From Rotaria sp. Silwood1 (Eukaryota; Rotifera; Eurotatoria; Philodinida; Philodinidae), in assembly GCA_905250075.1 (NCBI GenBank), contig CAJNOP010000046.1, positions 374,112 to 438,111 of the forward strand: a DNA stretch of 64,000 bases, in the 5' to 3' direction. A program made the translations under genes and the position numbers. Shown here piece after piece: positions 38,701 to 50,474 of this stretch; positions within the stretch are counted from its first letter, which is position 1, and each line of letters begins with the position of its first letter. The notes beneath the pieces were generated by a model that had not been told where the DNA came from, did not search any database, and worked only from the letters and a program-made list of their open reading frames with translations.

Positions 38701-41700
38701 AGCTCAGTTGTTCTTTCTCGATAAATATGTGGTACTACTTCACCCCATCTTCAATAAATATTCGACGTATTATGGCTATTTTTGCAAAAACAAAAATTAA
38801 TAGTCCTATCGACATCTATCTCATAATCAGAACAGCAAAAAGTAGAATGTTCGATATTTTCTTCTCATAAGGGAAACCAAGAAAACAACTAGAAATATAT
38901 AGAGAGAGAGGAGAGGGAGTGTAGTACAGAAATACACAAGACGGATTTCCACGTCGTTCTATTAACCATTTCCTTTTCTTGCCCTCTCTCTTTTATTCCC
39001 TTTTCTTCTTTCTATTCTCCTTCTATCCTTTGTTATTTGACGATATCATTACGAGTCAACACAATTGTCGCACAGTACGGGTCGTGTCAATAATGAATCG
39101 GCGTTTATTGAAAGCAAATTCGATCACAACTTATGATACAGCTACCTTATGGCGTGCACTAGAAGCATCATCTGCCAATCATCAAAATCAAACAGCCCAT
39201 AAAGAAACTGCACGTCGTTGGCAACGTGCAGCGAGTCGTCTCTTAAGACAAAATACAATAAATTCAATATCATCTCAAAATGATAGTTTATCAAGATCTT
39301 CTTCAGGAATAAATCGTGGAACAGGATTTACAGGAGGTGAAGGAGGAGGAGGAAATGGATCGACTAATTCGGTATTGAAATGTTTATTTTGCACGAATTC
39401 TTTTTTTCATTTTGCTTTTCAATCAAATCAAAATTATATTATCTTTTTCTTTTGTTTTATTTTCTCTAGGATGGTAGTGATTCTAATGAACGACCAGAAA
39501 GTAATTTAGCATTTGTTCGTCGTAAATGTGACGATTGGTTAATACATGGTTTACCAAAATTAGCTCTATTACAAAACCATCAAATTCAAATTGATGAACG
39601 TGATTTAAAAATAGAGAAAGAATGGCAACCATTTTTAAGCGAACAAGCAAGATCAGTAAGTCAGTCCCTGAACTCTTGTCATCTGCTCTATTGAATATCT
39701 ATCTACACTCTATTTATCTTTGTATACGGATGACCCCCTCACAATACGGAAGTGACGAAAACTTGTCTTATCTCATCATTTTTTTTTCTTTCTTTTTTTC
39801 TAACATATATACATATGTCATCGCCCAGATTTTTTTCTTCCTTAGCTTATGTCAGAATCGATCAAATTACAACAAGAAGCTATCTATGAAATGCTTTCAA
39901 CTGAAGTATCCTATATACGTCAGATTTTAACAATGACTGATATATTTATGACAAGTGTTATGATATTAAAATCATCTCAACGTGACGGTCTTTTAAATGA
40001 TATTGATATGGATAAATTGTTTTCAAATATACAAGATGTACTTAATGCAAATTTATCATTTTGGAAAGATATATTATTACCAATTAAAATAAAACTTGAA
40101 CAAACCGGCTGTGCAATGAATCCATCAGATCTTAAAAATGGTTTTCTTAAAGTAAATATCCAGGGTTACATCCTATTTCTTTTTTTTCTTCTTCGTTAAC
40201 ATGCAAAAATGTCAATCAAGAGAAAATTAAAAAAAAAAGGAGAAAAACAGTAGCTAGACAGCAGAATGTCATATTTTATAACTGTACTGCTGTTATTTAG
40301 TCTACAAGTATTAACCTACGCAGATGTTTCTTAAGAGACAAAATACAAAAATGAATAGATATACATATGAATACATTTGTTATTTGTTTTTAGTTTGATA
40401 TTTATTTTAAATCATATCTTCACTATGTACTTGATCAAAAAGCAAGTGCAGAATATTTCAAACAAAAACTTGCCAAAGATGATCTATTTCAATATTTAAT
40501 TACTGTAAGAAACTGGCAATGATGTATGTATAGGCATATTTTGTTTTTTCTTGTTTATCTAGTGGATTGAAGCTAATTTTACTAATCGTTTATCATTTCC
40601 CGATCTAACTATCAAACCATTACAACGACTTACACAATATAAATTATTGCTTGAAGCTATACAAAAAAGAACACAAGATAATCAACAACGAAATGATCTA
40701 CATGAAATGGTAAATAAGAAAATTTGAAGTTATGTAAAAGTTTCTATTAGATGATCAGGAGAAACAAAAAGGATAAATGACATTGACGGATTTAGACAGG
40801 ATGCGATCGCCCTCGTTCTAAAAGATTTTTTTGAGTTTTTCCTAATAGAAAAGACTTAAAAATGAGATGATACTGCTTCTGATGAGCGTCAAAAAGCGTT
40901 TTATGACCGACCATCCCTCTATCTTCACTGAATCAATCCGAATCATAAAAATCCTGGATCTGCCAATAACAAGCGAATATTGTTTTGCTAGAGAATACTT
41001 AGAAGTAATGAGAAAATCTAATGCATTTATTGTCGGAAATAAATATCTGTAGATAATAAGGCTTCAATTGTTATTCTCATTCTTGTATGATATCCTGAAT
41101 AAAGATCTTACAAAAAACATATTTACCTAGATCCAAAAAGTAGCCACTTTTGTCAATCGAGTCAATTCAAAATTGCATAGCCAAGAACAAGAAGAACGTG
41201 TTCGTCAGATAAGTGATCGTATTGGTGCATTTGAATATGTTTCAGCACCACCTGAAATTACTTCCGTACGTATCTTCTTATCATAATTTTTTTATCTCTT
41301 TCTAGTACTATATGACTTTCTTTCTATTAGATACTTCAAGAATATTATCGTGATTCATATTCTCATCGATTGGATCTTCTTCGTGATATGCCATTATATG
41401 TACGAGGCTATCGTCGTCAGATTATTCAACAAGGTCCAATGAAAATGAAAGATGCAAAAAATAGTCAAGATGTTTATTGTTATTTATTTACTGATATGTT
41501 TCTTATAACCAAAGGTGGTAAAAGAAGTGGTACAACAAATGCATCATCATCAAATTCATCATCATTGACATCCATCAGTAATGATGGACAATTTAATCGT
41601 GGTACACCAACAACATTAAATAAAATTCTTAAACCACCAATACGTATTGATCGAATGGATGTTCGAGAATATGATCGCCGCGGTGGTGGAAGTAGTAGTA

Positions 41701-43852
41701 ATAATGAACCAAATACTGTAAGTCATAAAATGCAACAAAAATTTAAACAAAAATTTTTATTTTTTTAGGCATCATTTATAGCATTGGCCTTTTCTGAATA
41801 TAATTTGATTGAATATGGTTACTTATTTCAAACAAATTTAAGTAAACAATGGATTGAAAATATTCGAACAGCAAAAACAAATTTTCAATTATTAATGGAA
41901 GAATCAAAAATGAAATTACAAAATGCACATAATTATTCAACTACATCAACATCAACAACAACGGCAATGACAACAACAAATTCAAATACAACATCGTCTA
42001 CTATACATCAATCGTTACCTAGTCTATCATCAACATCTGAAATATCACTTGATTTACCTGCACTTAAAACTGATGGTACATCTATTGATAGTTCTTCAAT
42101 AGATGAACCTATTGTTCAGATTTCGACTGAATCTATTCGACGTTTATCTAAAGTTGAATCTGATGTATTTAAAATAGTTGAACAAGCTCGACGAAATTCT
42201 CGTACTGATCATAAAAATTATGGCCGATATTTTACAGCGGATGGTACAGGTACGCATGGATCCAATCCAACATCATCATCATCATTAATTAATCCATCGT
42301 CAATTAAATCAACACCATCAACAGCTATTATTAAACGTATGTCATGGAATAATGAACCTATAAATACAAATAATTCAACAACAATACCAAATAATGAATT
42401 AAGCAATACAAATTCATTTCGTAGTGTACATAGTTCAAGTGGTGTTAGTTCAACTGGCTCATTTTTATTTAGTGCTGATGAAGAATCATCAATAACAACA
42501 GCAACATCATCAATGCCAGTTCAGACATCATCAATTAAAAATAAAAATGATGATTTAACTGATGAATTTGATGAATTTGATGGCAAAAGTTCATCATCAA
42601 CTGTTATTGGTACAGATGATCATGAACATTTAACTAATTCGATATTATCACAAGAACAAAATGCATCTTCAATTGTAAATTCAAATGATTTATATAGTAA
42701 TGATATGAACGATAATATAAATAGTCAACATCTAGTCAGTAGACTATCAACATCAAATGCAAATATAATAACACCATCAAATAATCAAGCTCCAATTGGT
42801 TTGTCAAAGATTTGAAACGAATCGATTTATATTGAATGCTTCTATTGTTATTTTTAGAAACCGTTCCATCTAACAATACTCATATGCCATCACCAGAATC
42901 ATCATTACGTCGAACACCATATGCAAGTGTTAAAAAACGTAATCAAAGTCATATTCATCATCGTTCTGGTCTCGGACAACAACAACAACAACAACAACAA
43001 CAAAATCTTTTTCGTCGACATAGGGTTTTTGATGAAAATGATCTACGTTCTTCCACACATACTGTTGTTTATGATTCATCGACAGTTCAAAATTCACCGA
43101 CATCTACACGAACGCGACGAGCTATCATACCATCGGATGATAATAATTTGATAGTATCATCATTTGGTGGAAGTGGAAATGAAAGTGATTATGATAATAA
43201 TCAATCTAATACAGATTATTCGAATTTATCAAAATATTTATCATCAACATCATCATCAAAACGATTGTTTAAAATACCGGTGAATAATTTAAATCGTTTT
43301 GATGAATTAACACGTACAGATGATCTATTATTGGGTGATCAAAATGAAATTGTTCTTAATAACAATTCAAATATTCATTCAATAATTAATAACAATGATG
43401 ATAATGATGAGGATGAGGATGAGGATGATGACGAAGATGGTGATGATAAAGATCAAACCGAAGCACACTTTGAACTATCTGATGATAATGATGATGATAT
43501 AGATGGTGATGAAAATACTATTCTATCAACAATTATTAATAATAATCCATCGTCAGATAATAATATAATATTGTCGACTAATTCTCGTCAACCATCATCA
43601 AATCATCGACCGAACAATGTATCTTTTATGAAACCAACTAAAACAACAACAACAACAACATTAGATGATAGTGCACCATCGAAATATGTTGGATATGCAA
43701 AAGACCCATTGACAGCAAGAAAATTACTTGATATTCGAAGTCATCTATTATTAAATACCACACTCGATGCAACGTAAGTTTCTTTTTATTTTTGTATCAA
43801 ATTATATGTTTGAACTTTCTTGTTTTTTTTTTGTTTATTTAGAGAAGTGTAA
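29767..43852 (+). CDS. PLEKHG5: PLEKHG5/Syx-like Rho guanine nucleotide exchange factor
   Basis: The long isoform joins 29767..31038, 33130..33199, 33251..33347, 33541..33801, 34443..34515, 34601..34765, 35097..35188, 35253..35392, 36073..36573, 36685..36803, 37631..37825, 39470..39655, 39846..40151, 40394..40504, 40563..40709, 41131..41265, 41331..41717, 41769..42798, 42858..43773 and 43843..43852. Phases agree throughout, giving about 2070 residues. In order: a low-complexity N-terminus with two CxxC pairs (CLAC, CPIC); a Ras-binding-like domain (TLREILLKLFEKHHLTIETC...LPLSLDQP) matching the vertebrate PLEKHG5 RBD; the WLIHGLPKL block; the DH domain (QEAIYEMLSTEVSYIRQIL to KPLQRLTQYKLLLEAI); a PH domain (VYCYLFTDMFLITK...) split by a low-complexity insert; a long Ser/Asn/Asp-rich tail with polyQ and acidic runs; and a C-terminal LLLNTTLDATEV matching the vertebrate LLLNSTLTASEV end. 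Family members activate Rho at junctions. The N-terminal connections are predictions. Confidence 0.85.
36054..36573 (+). CDS. PLEKHG5: Alternative first exon (or internal exon from 36073) of PLEKHG5-like gene
   Basis: ATG 36054 opens an exon of 520 bp ending in a phase 1 donor (ATG|GTCTCT). It continues through 36685..36803 and 37631..37825 to a phase 0 donor that fits exon 39470. The same exon can be entered internally: an AG at 36071-36072 gives a phase 1-compatible start at 36073 after exon 35392. It encodes a Ser/Pro/Thr-rich segment with basic patches (RRLSICRQLSDVLKYRRKSY), suggestive of phosphorylation sites (inference). A GA-rich leader precedes the ATG. Confidence 0.55.
38411..38533 (+). 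CDS. PLEKHG5: Candidate alternative first exon of PLEKHG5-like gene
   Basis: ATG 38411 starts 41 open codons ending at a strong GTAAGT donor in phase 0, directly compatible with common exon 39470. The product is short and basic/Ser-rich (HHKSLPNSYKIRKSS...). An internal AG at 38422-38423 could instead be an acceptor. The evidence is frame and splice signal only. Confidence 0.4.
39093..39371 (+). CDS. PLEKHG5: Alternative first exon of PLEKHG5-like gene, nearest the DH domain
   Basis: ATG 39093 heads 93 codons (MNRRLLKANSITTYDTATLW...) ending in a phase 0 donor that fits exon 39470. A CT-rich, GA-flanked region (about 38900-39050) upstream resembles those near the other candidate first exons. 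Starting here, the protein would be about 1168 residues, close to vertebrate PLEKHG5 in size, but it would lack the RBD-like domain. An AG at 39074-39075 would also allow phase 1 internal use. Confidence 0.6.
43843..43852 (+). CDS. PLEKHG5: 10-nt terminal exon encoding the PDZ-binding C-terminus
   Basis: After donor 43774 (GTAAGT) a 69 bp intron ends in TTTATTTAG. The next bases A-GAA-GTG-TAA complete the split Thr codon and add Glu-Val-stop. The resulting T-E-V terminus is a class I PDZ ligand in the same place as S-E-V of vertebrate Syx/PLEKHG5. Confidence 0.75.
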
Positions 43853-44119
43853 CCATAATATGGAATTATCTTCTTTTTTTCTTCGTTTTTTTTTGTTGTT
43901 TTTGTTTCATTGCTATATATATATATTTTTGTTCTCATTTTTCTCATTCGGAAAAATCTTTTTTTGGCCTGTGTGCGATAAACAAATAAAACAGAACAGA
44001 TTTTTGTATAGATTTCATGCATGTATATGCTTGTTTGTGTGTTTTGTGTAAAAAATGTATGAATGCAAAAAAGAACAGATTCTGTCTAATGACGAATTAT
44101 ATAAATATGTTTTTGACAG

Positions 44120-44234
44120 TGATATCGAAGAGGAAGAAGAAGAAAAGACGTCTGATAAACCAATATCAACAAGACTAATCGAGGCATGTAGATATATTTG
44201 TATGATAAAAGAAAACGTAACAGTAATTTTCTAG
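44120..44234 (+). CDS. PLEKHG5: Alternative terminal exon of PLEKHG5-like gene
   Basis: A TTTTTGACAG acceptor opens an exon in the correct phase (T completing the codon split at 43773). It reads DIEEEEEEKTSDKPISTRL and onwards to TAG 44232-44234. This would replace the PDZ ligand with an acidic then hydrophobic tail. It is a plausible splice variant, but the end could also be intronic read-through. Confidence 0.4.
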
Positions 44235-45303
44235 AGTAAATTTAATGAACAAATTATTGATGACCTATTGAAAAATTCATAGAAAATAATTCATTGATAC
44301 CTGTTTTGTTTTTTTCCTCTTTCGTGTTGATGATTTTATGGTCACCGTTACTCTTGGGAGTTGTGTTCAATGTTCCTACAAATTAAAAGCTTTCTATGTA
44401 ATTACAACACTAAATGTAAATGTCGGTATTCTCGATCGAACACGTCTAGTATTTCACGAAGTAGATTGAAGTCAAATTACTTTTATATTCATACGTTGAT
44501 GAAGCCGTTCAGTTTTGATAGTTTTCTAATGAACAGTAGCTTTCAGAGTTTATTTATTTGAGATCTTTTGGGATTTTTCTGTAATTTTTTTTTATATAAA
44601 TGTGGTATCAAACGGAATGAATTAGGCTGAGAAGGAGGAGAACGAGCACGATATTGGGATTGAGGACTGATCCATATGGACTATAGTTCGCTTTTGGCAC
44701 AATTAAAATGGCGTATATGCTATTCATATATAAATCTGTTAGATTAAATAAATACTAAAAAGAGAAATTCCAGTAGTTTCTTCTAAGTAAGAGAATCTGG
44801 AAACCTATGAATATTTTCTGAAAACATGAAAATTCGCTTTTTTTTGCTTTTTATTGAATATACTTTTCAATACCAATCCCACAGAAAAAAATCAACGTAA
44901 GGTCATTTGGTGTATACCAAAAGACAGATTAACTAATATTTCTATATTTGTTAATTAGAATAGTTTCGATCGAAATAAAACAAATTCAAAGAATTTTTAA
45001 GATGATTAAAATAACTGTACTCTTTTATCTGAAACTAGTAATGGATTAATGCTGGTTGATGAACATCATATAAACAATATAAAATCAGTCATAAGGTTTT
45101 TCTCTCTTTTTCCATCTATCATACAGATAGTAAGGTTTATTATTTTTTCTTTCTTTCGTTAGTTTGACATATACAGAAACCATTTTTTTTTCTTTTGTGA
45201 CATTATGGAACGGAATTAAAAATACTCCATTGATTACAGAAAGTCACGCATATATATACAAACATCTATTACTATAAAATAGAACATTTCAAAATAACAT
45301 TCA
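44235..45303. other. Intergenic region between PLEKHG5-like and Ly6-like genes
   Basis: No credible coding frame is seen. The sequence is AT-rich, with probable 3'UTR of the upstream gene at its start. Confidence 0.5.
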
Positions 45304-45752
45304 ATGCAGATGACTTCATCTAAAGCATATTTTGTTCTCCAAGTACTTTTTCTTACTTATCTATTACATATGAGTAAGTTATAATCTTTTATAGAATTTA
45401 ATATTGAAATTATTTTTTTTTAGGCTGTGCTCTTGAATGTAAAACATGTCAAAAAGATAATCTTGATTGTTTATCATCAGAAAATATTGCAACTCGTCAT
45501 TGTGAAAATGATAATGACCTTTGCTTTTCATGGTTTGATCGTACAGGTTAATTAAAATTTAATTTCAAAAACAAAAAATTTTTATTATTTTATATAGGAA
45601 GTGGTATTGGCGTTCAACGTGATTGTATATCAACCAATGCGGCTGACTATAAGATGATCAAACGATTGATTGGAGGCAGAGACAGTGGATGTGTGAAACG
45701 TGTAAATGGCCTCGATTGCTTTACGTTTTGTGCGCTTAATAAATGTAACTGA
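45304..45752 (+). CDS. Small secreted Cys-rich protein, Ly6/uPAR-like
   Basis: Three exons (45304..45373, 45424..45546, 45598..45752) with 50-51 bp introns give 115 residues. A hydrophobic N-terminal signal sequence (YFVLQVLFLTYLLHMSCA) precedes a domain starting LECKTCQ and ending CALNKCN. The opening LxCxxC and closing C-N are hallmarks of the Ly6/uPAR three-finger fold, with about ten cysteines between. No GPI-attachment hydrophobic tail is present, so the mature protein is probably secreted. Two in-frame ATGs (45304, 45310) are possible starts. AATAAA signals lie about 45-70 bp after the stop. The role is unknown; Ly6 proteins act as extracellular modulators or adhesion factors. Confidence 0.7.
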
Positions 45753-45864
45753 CAAATGAAAATGCTTTATATATATATTCTGTTTTTCTTTCATCTTAAA
45801 TAAATATGAGCTCGGTTAAATAAACATTCTTTTACTTTTCGAATAGTCAGTTGCTTGTATATTT

Positions 45865-45866
45865 AG
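45865..45866 (+). promoter_or_regulatory. Acceptor-like AG 24 nt before GCAT ATG
   Basis: TTGCTTGTATATTTAG is followed by a short A-rich leader and the ATG. It is a candidate spliced-leader or 5'UTR acceptor, about 115 bp after the stop of the upstream Ly6-like gene. Confidence 0.45.
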
Positions 45867-45890
45867 TGTAAAAGTAAAAGAAAAAAGAAT

Positions 45891-48208
45891 ATGTCCATAA
45901 TACGTTTTTGGTTACGACCATTACAACAATCATCTATTCGTCGTTCATCGACTTTAAATCAAGTTATTGATAAACGTTTAAATCCTGAACTTGATTCTAT
46001 TCGACAGGCAGGTACATGGAAAGCAGAACGAATTATTTCGACAAGTCAAAGTGCACATATTAAAGTTGAACGTTCAACAAATGATCTTTTAAATTTTTGT
46101 GCAAATAATTATTTGGGTTTAGCAAATAATAGTGAAATTATAAAAGCTGCTAAAAATGCTCTTGATGAATATGGAGCTGGTCTAAGTTCAGTACGATTTA
46201 TTTGTGGTACACAAACAATACATAAACAACGTAAATAAAAATATATAAGATAACACAACAAAAAAAATCTCTATGTTCGAATATTTAGTTGAACAACGTA
46301 TTGCAAAATTTCATCAACGAGAAGATGCTATTCTTTATATATCGTGTTTTGATGCTAATGCAGGAATTTTTGAAACATTACTGAAAGAACAAGATTATAT
46401 TATTAGTGTAAGTAATTGAATTTTGTTTTCAACTATCTAGTTGTGCAAAAAAAAAATCAAATATCATGTTTTTCTACGTCTTTGAATTTCTCACTGTTTG
46501 ATGTCATCATGTGCATGTTATGTTATTCAATGAACACTGAGAGTTACAAATTAGTTAAGAAACCTGCAAATATATGCTGTGTGATTCTAGCAGAAACTTT
46601 TTTCTTTTTCTTACCATGTTTTTTTTTATTTCTCTCTCTTTTTTTCTTTTGTTGATATTAAGAATCACGAGAGAGAGACAAAAAAAAAAGGAATTTGACG
46701 AGTCTTTTCTTCTTTGTGTTCTCAGGTTTTCTTTGAAAAGTTTTCGTTACTCGATGCATTCGTTTCATTTCGTAATTCTTCATGTTAAAAAAGATTACAA
46801 AAAAAAAATCCACAAAGTTTTCTTATAGTCACGCGAAAGGTCACAATACACATGTATATTTCTCAAGTAATCATACATGTTACTGGCTCATTCTTTCAGC
46901 ATACACAAAATAAAAAGACAAGTACTTTCTGAGGTTAAGCCCTAGGCATCTGATGACATAATCGAAAAAAAATCGATGTTTTATCTAATGGATGAAAAGG
47001 AATATATATAAATAATAATGTTGCTAAAATAATCCTGGTGGGATAAAAAAAACAATATAAGCAATTTAGTATACCAAGAATGAAAGTACATTATACAAGA
47101 ACTTTTAGTCCCTTAAACTCCTAAAAACTATGAGAGAAATAGAACAACTTAACATGCTTTATCTAATATAGGATGAATTAAATCATGCATCAATTATTGA
47201 TGGTATTCGTTTATCTAGAGCTAAACGTTTACGATATAAACATAAAGATATGTCTGATCTTGAATTAAAATTAAAAGAAAGTTTTAATGACAAAAATGAA
47301 AATATAATTCGATTAATTGCTACTGATGGAGTTTTTTCAATGGATGGAACAATTGCACCATTACCTGATATTCGACGTTTAGCAGATAAATATAAAGCAT
47401 TAATTTTTGTTGATGAATGTCATGCAACTGGGTAAAAAATTTTACAATGTCTTTATGAATTTGTAAAACAAATTTGTTTGATTGAAAAGATTTTTTGGAC
47501 CAACAGGTCGTGGTACAGAAGAACATTTTGGAATGATTGGAACTATTGATATTATTAATTCAACATTAGGAAAAGCACTTGGTGGAGCAGCTGGAGGATA
47601 TACAACTGGACCAAAAGCACTTATTGATCTTTTAAGACAACGTTCAAGACCATATCTTTTTTCAAATACACTTCCTCCGTTTGTATATTACAAAAAGATT
47701 TGATTATTAAAAATTAGCTTTTTTCTGTTTCTAGTCCTATTGTAGCAAGTGCTATGAAAGCTATTGATTTAATTGAAAATGATTCTAGTTTACCTGGTCG
47801 AGTACTTGAAAATGCCAAATATTTTCGTACAGAAATGCAAGCATTGGGTTTTAAAGTATTAATGTATTTGTTTTCTTTGACAAAATTTATTTGTTTTTTT
47901 TTTATGTGTAGATTTTAGGCGATAATCATCCAATCTGTCCAGTAATGCTTGGTGATGCTCGATTAGCAAGTCAATTTGCTGATGAAATGCTTAAACGAGG
48001 AATTTATGTTATTGGCTTTAGTTATCCTGTGGTAAGTAATTCCACGACAAAAAATGCTCATATAAATTTCTTTTTGTTTTCTTTCTAGGTACCAAAAGAT
48101 CGTGCTCGTATTCGTGTACAAGTGTCAGCTGCTCATTCAAAAGCTGATCTTAAACGATGTATTGATGCATTTGCTCAAGTTGGTCGACAATTGAAAGTCA
48201 TCAAATAA
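45891..48208 (+). CDS. GCAT: Glycine C-acetyltransferase (2-amino-3-ketobutyrate CoA ligase), mitochondrial
   Basis: Seven exons (45891..46230, 46289..46407, 47172..47431, 47490..47678, 47735..47855, 47912..48031, 48089..48208) give 422 residues, against 419 in human GCAT. This PLP enzyme of the alpha-oxoamine synthase family converts 2-amino-3-oxobutyrate and CoA to glycine and acetyl-CoA in mitochondrial threonine breakdown. The N-terminus is Arg/Ser/Leu-rich, as for mitochondrial import. Diagnostic blocks: [81 protein letters not shown] with PLP lysine near residue 268, [15 protein letters not shown] and [10 protein letters not shown]. Intron 2 (764 bp) is much longer than the others, which are about 55-60 bp. 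It lies 139 bp after the Ly6-like gene on the same strand. Confidence 0.95.
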
Positions 48209-48594
48209 ATATTGTCTTTTTCGATATAAATTATTAAACATTTTCAAAATTCTTAGAATATTGTAGACCTAATGTATTTATTCTAAGAAATAAGAAAATC
48301 TTACAAAAATAAAACTTGAAACATGATCTATCGTGCTATGATTACTTGTTCTGTCACCTATAAACATTCTTATCCAAGACGAATTATTCTTTCCTTTGCT
48401 TTTGCATTCTGTTTTGACAAGATTGATATCTTTTCCATTTTTCTTTTTTGTTGTACATGATAAATATTCTATAATCTATTTTCATATCTTCGTCTCCTAT
48501 TAAGAAACATTTAAGGTTGATCAAAACTTCTGACAACATGAAATAAAAATAGAAAAATAAAGAGATATTTTCAGTTTTTATTTTATAAAATATT

Positions 48595-49180
48595 AAAATC
48601 TATCGCCATAATTAGTTATACTAAGTTTGAACCTGTCTAGTAATTTGTCAAATGCTTCTTTAAATTGTTCTTCTGAAGTATTTTTTAAAATTATCTTGGA
48701 AATCGTACGAGCCAATTAGTTTTCATTTGCACAATCAGTTCAATTACATTTCATATGATCATTTAGTCAAGCATCACACAATGAAAGATCCAGTGCAAAG
48801 AGTAGATGCGCGACATTGTATTGATACTTTCTTTTGTTAAATAATTATCAACATATAAATGAATATGAGTTCGAATATTGTTTTGAAGTCATTTTATATT
48901 GTGTGTACGTGATGGTTTTCTTTGTTTCCATATTTTATTGACAACAGATTTCAGACAATTTTCAGTATAATAACTGTGGCCTATAGCGATGAGGAAAATA
49001 TAGGAAAGGGTTGAGCCTCCCTTGTTCAAAATACTGATGCCGCCATTGATCTATTGTATTTCCTTTATTTACACGATGCGTAAGAATAGCATCATTTGGT
49101 TTTAAGAATATAGAAAACGAAGTTATCGGTTCAAATCTACTCTGACAAACAATAGTTGTTGATGATTCAAGTTCGCTCAT
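48595..49180 (-). pseudogene. Degenerate coding remnant, family not recognised
   Basis: On the minus strand, a frame from ATG 49180 reads MSELESSTTIVCQSRF and onwards, with normal amino-acid balance (many R, Q, W, P), to a TAA/TGA near 48962. Further downstream another frame holds SEEQFKEAFDKLLDRF-like sequence, separated by stops. Composition is more protein-like than neighbouring AT-rich frames. With no splice chain and several stops, it looks like a decayed gene or mobile-element fragment. Confidence 0.3.
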
Positions 49181-49552
49181 GTAGCTTGCACTAGTTGATC
49201 TACATTGAATATGTTAATGATAAATGCAATCCATGTTATTGCAACCACTCGCAAGCCACAGTTCTTCTGCTCAATGCAGTTTTTTTTTGTATTTTAGTGC
49301 ATGAATATTTTTAGATTCTTTGATAAATGTTAGATGTCAGTCAAAATTATCTTCCGTCATTACTGTAAGCGCACTCATGTCGTCTATTCCAGTCGAATCA
49401 GTTGATTCGCTTTGTTTTCTACTTTAATCATTTATTAAAGATAGCATCACAGCAATAGTCATTAACTATAACACTTAACAGATAAGAAATGTGTAACGCC
49501 ATCGGACTCAATATTACTGTGGCATATTAAAATTGACTCTTTTTTAGGTTCG

Positions 49553-49622
49553 TCTACACGATACACATATCCCTTAACACACAACCTAGAGTGCAAGTAA
49601 GAGCGTGTATGCATCGTGTAGA
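49553..49622. repeat. Small hairpin with perfect 10 bp arms
   Basis: TCTACACGAT at 49553-49562 and ATCGTGTAGA at 49613-49622 are perfect inverted copies, with partial pairing further in. Both sides are flanked by similar AATTGACTCTTTTTT / ATTACTCTTTTTTT runs, so it may be a tiny MITE remnant. Confidence 0.45.
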
Positions 49623-49837
49623 ATTACTCTTTTTTTTTAAGTCGAAATCGATCTTCCCAAGATTAAAAATAGTAGTTTAATAGAGAAACTAGGAAAAAAA
49701 CTGGTAAAAAAGCAATAAACCATTCAAAACATCAGCTTTGATGAAAAATTGACGACATGGGATGTCTCTTCACTAGTGGTATTATTATATAATCACTATG
49801 AGTCATTAGGGAATTTCACTAAACTTTCACGACAATA

Positions 49838-50474
49838 GGCGTGTTACATGAGAAAGTTGGTCTAGGCTAACTTTTCGCAGCTTTGACTAAACTTAACGCT
49901 ATCTGGAACTTAAGGGTTTTAGACCATGCTCTTTCTTTTGTCTAGCGCACACTTTTGTCCAAAATACTCGGAAACAGGTTTTCTAGAAAACCGTAGTTTT
50001 AGGACCAATGGTCGCGAAAGGTTTTTTGTTTTGACAACCTATAAGGATAGAGCAAACGATTCTCTACAAAATGAGATGTCTTCGAACTCTCTACGCCGTT
50101 TTTTGGCTGAGTTATATCAATTTTAGTGAAGGACAAAAGCCATTTTTTCGTTTTTCCCAGAGGAAATAGCAGAAAAAAATGGCTTTTGTCCTTCACTAAA
50201 ATTGATGTAACTCGGCCAAAAAACGGTGTAGAGAGTTCGGAGACATCTCATTTTGTAGAGAATTGTTTGCTCTATCCTTATAGGTTGTCAAAACAAAAAA
50301 CCTTTCGCGACCATTGGTCCTAAAACCACGGTTTTATAGAAAACCTATTTCCGAGTATTTTGGACAAAAGTGTCCGCTAGACAAAAGAAAGAGCATGGTT
50401 TAAAACCCTTAAGTTCCAGATGGCATCAGAATCAGATGCACTCTTATCGAGTTAGTTTTTTCATGTAACACGCC
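49838..50474. mobile_element. Near-perfect 637 bp fold-back element (Tc1/mariner-like MITE?)
   Basis: The arms (about 49838-50148 and 50172-50474) are inverted copies, with a spacer of only about 23 bp. Ends are GGCGTGTTACATG and CATGTAACACGCC, each bordered by TA (49836-49837 and 50475-50476), which fits a TA target duplication. Large blocks are identical between arms (GCGACCATTGGTCCTAAAAC, CTCATTTTGTAGAGAAT, GACAAAAGCCATTTTTT). The remaining differences are mostly single substitutions plus a few small indels in the outer part, so it is much younger than the other fold-backs here. No transposase is encoded; mirror-image open frames in the two arms are a by-product of the palindrome. Confidence 0.85.

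Noticed and set aside
49999-50323. Two similar 65-codon frames on opposite strands
   Set aside because: They are mirror products of the near-perfect palindrome, not genes.
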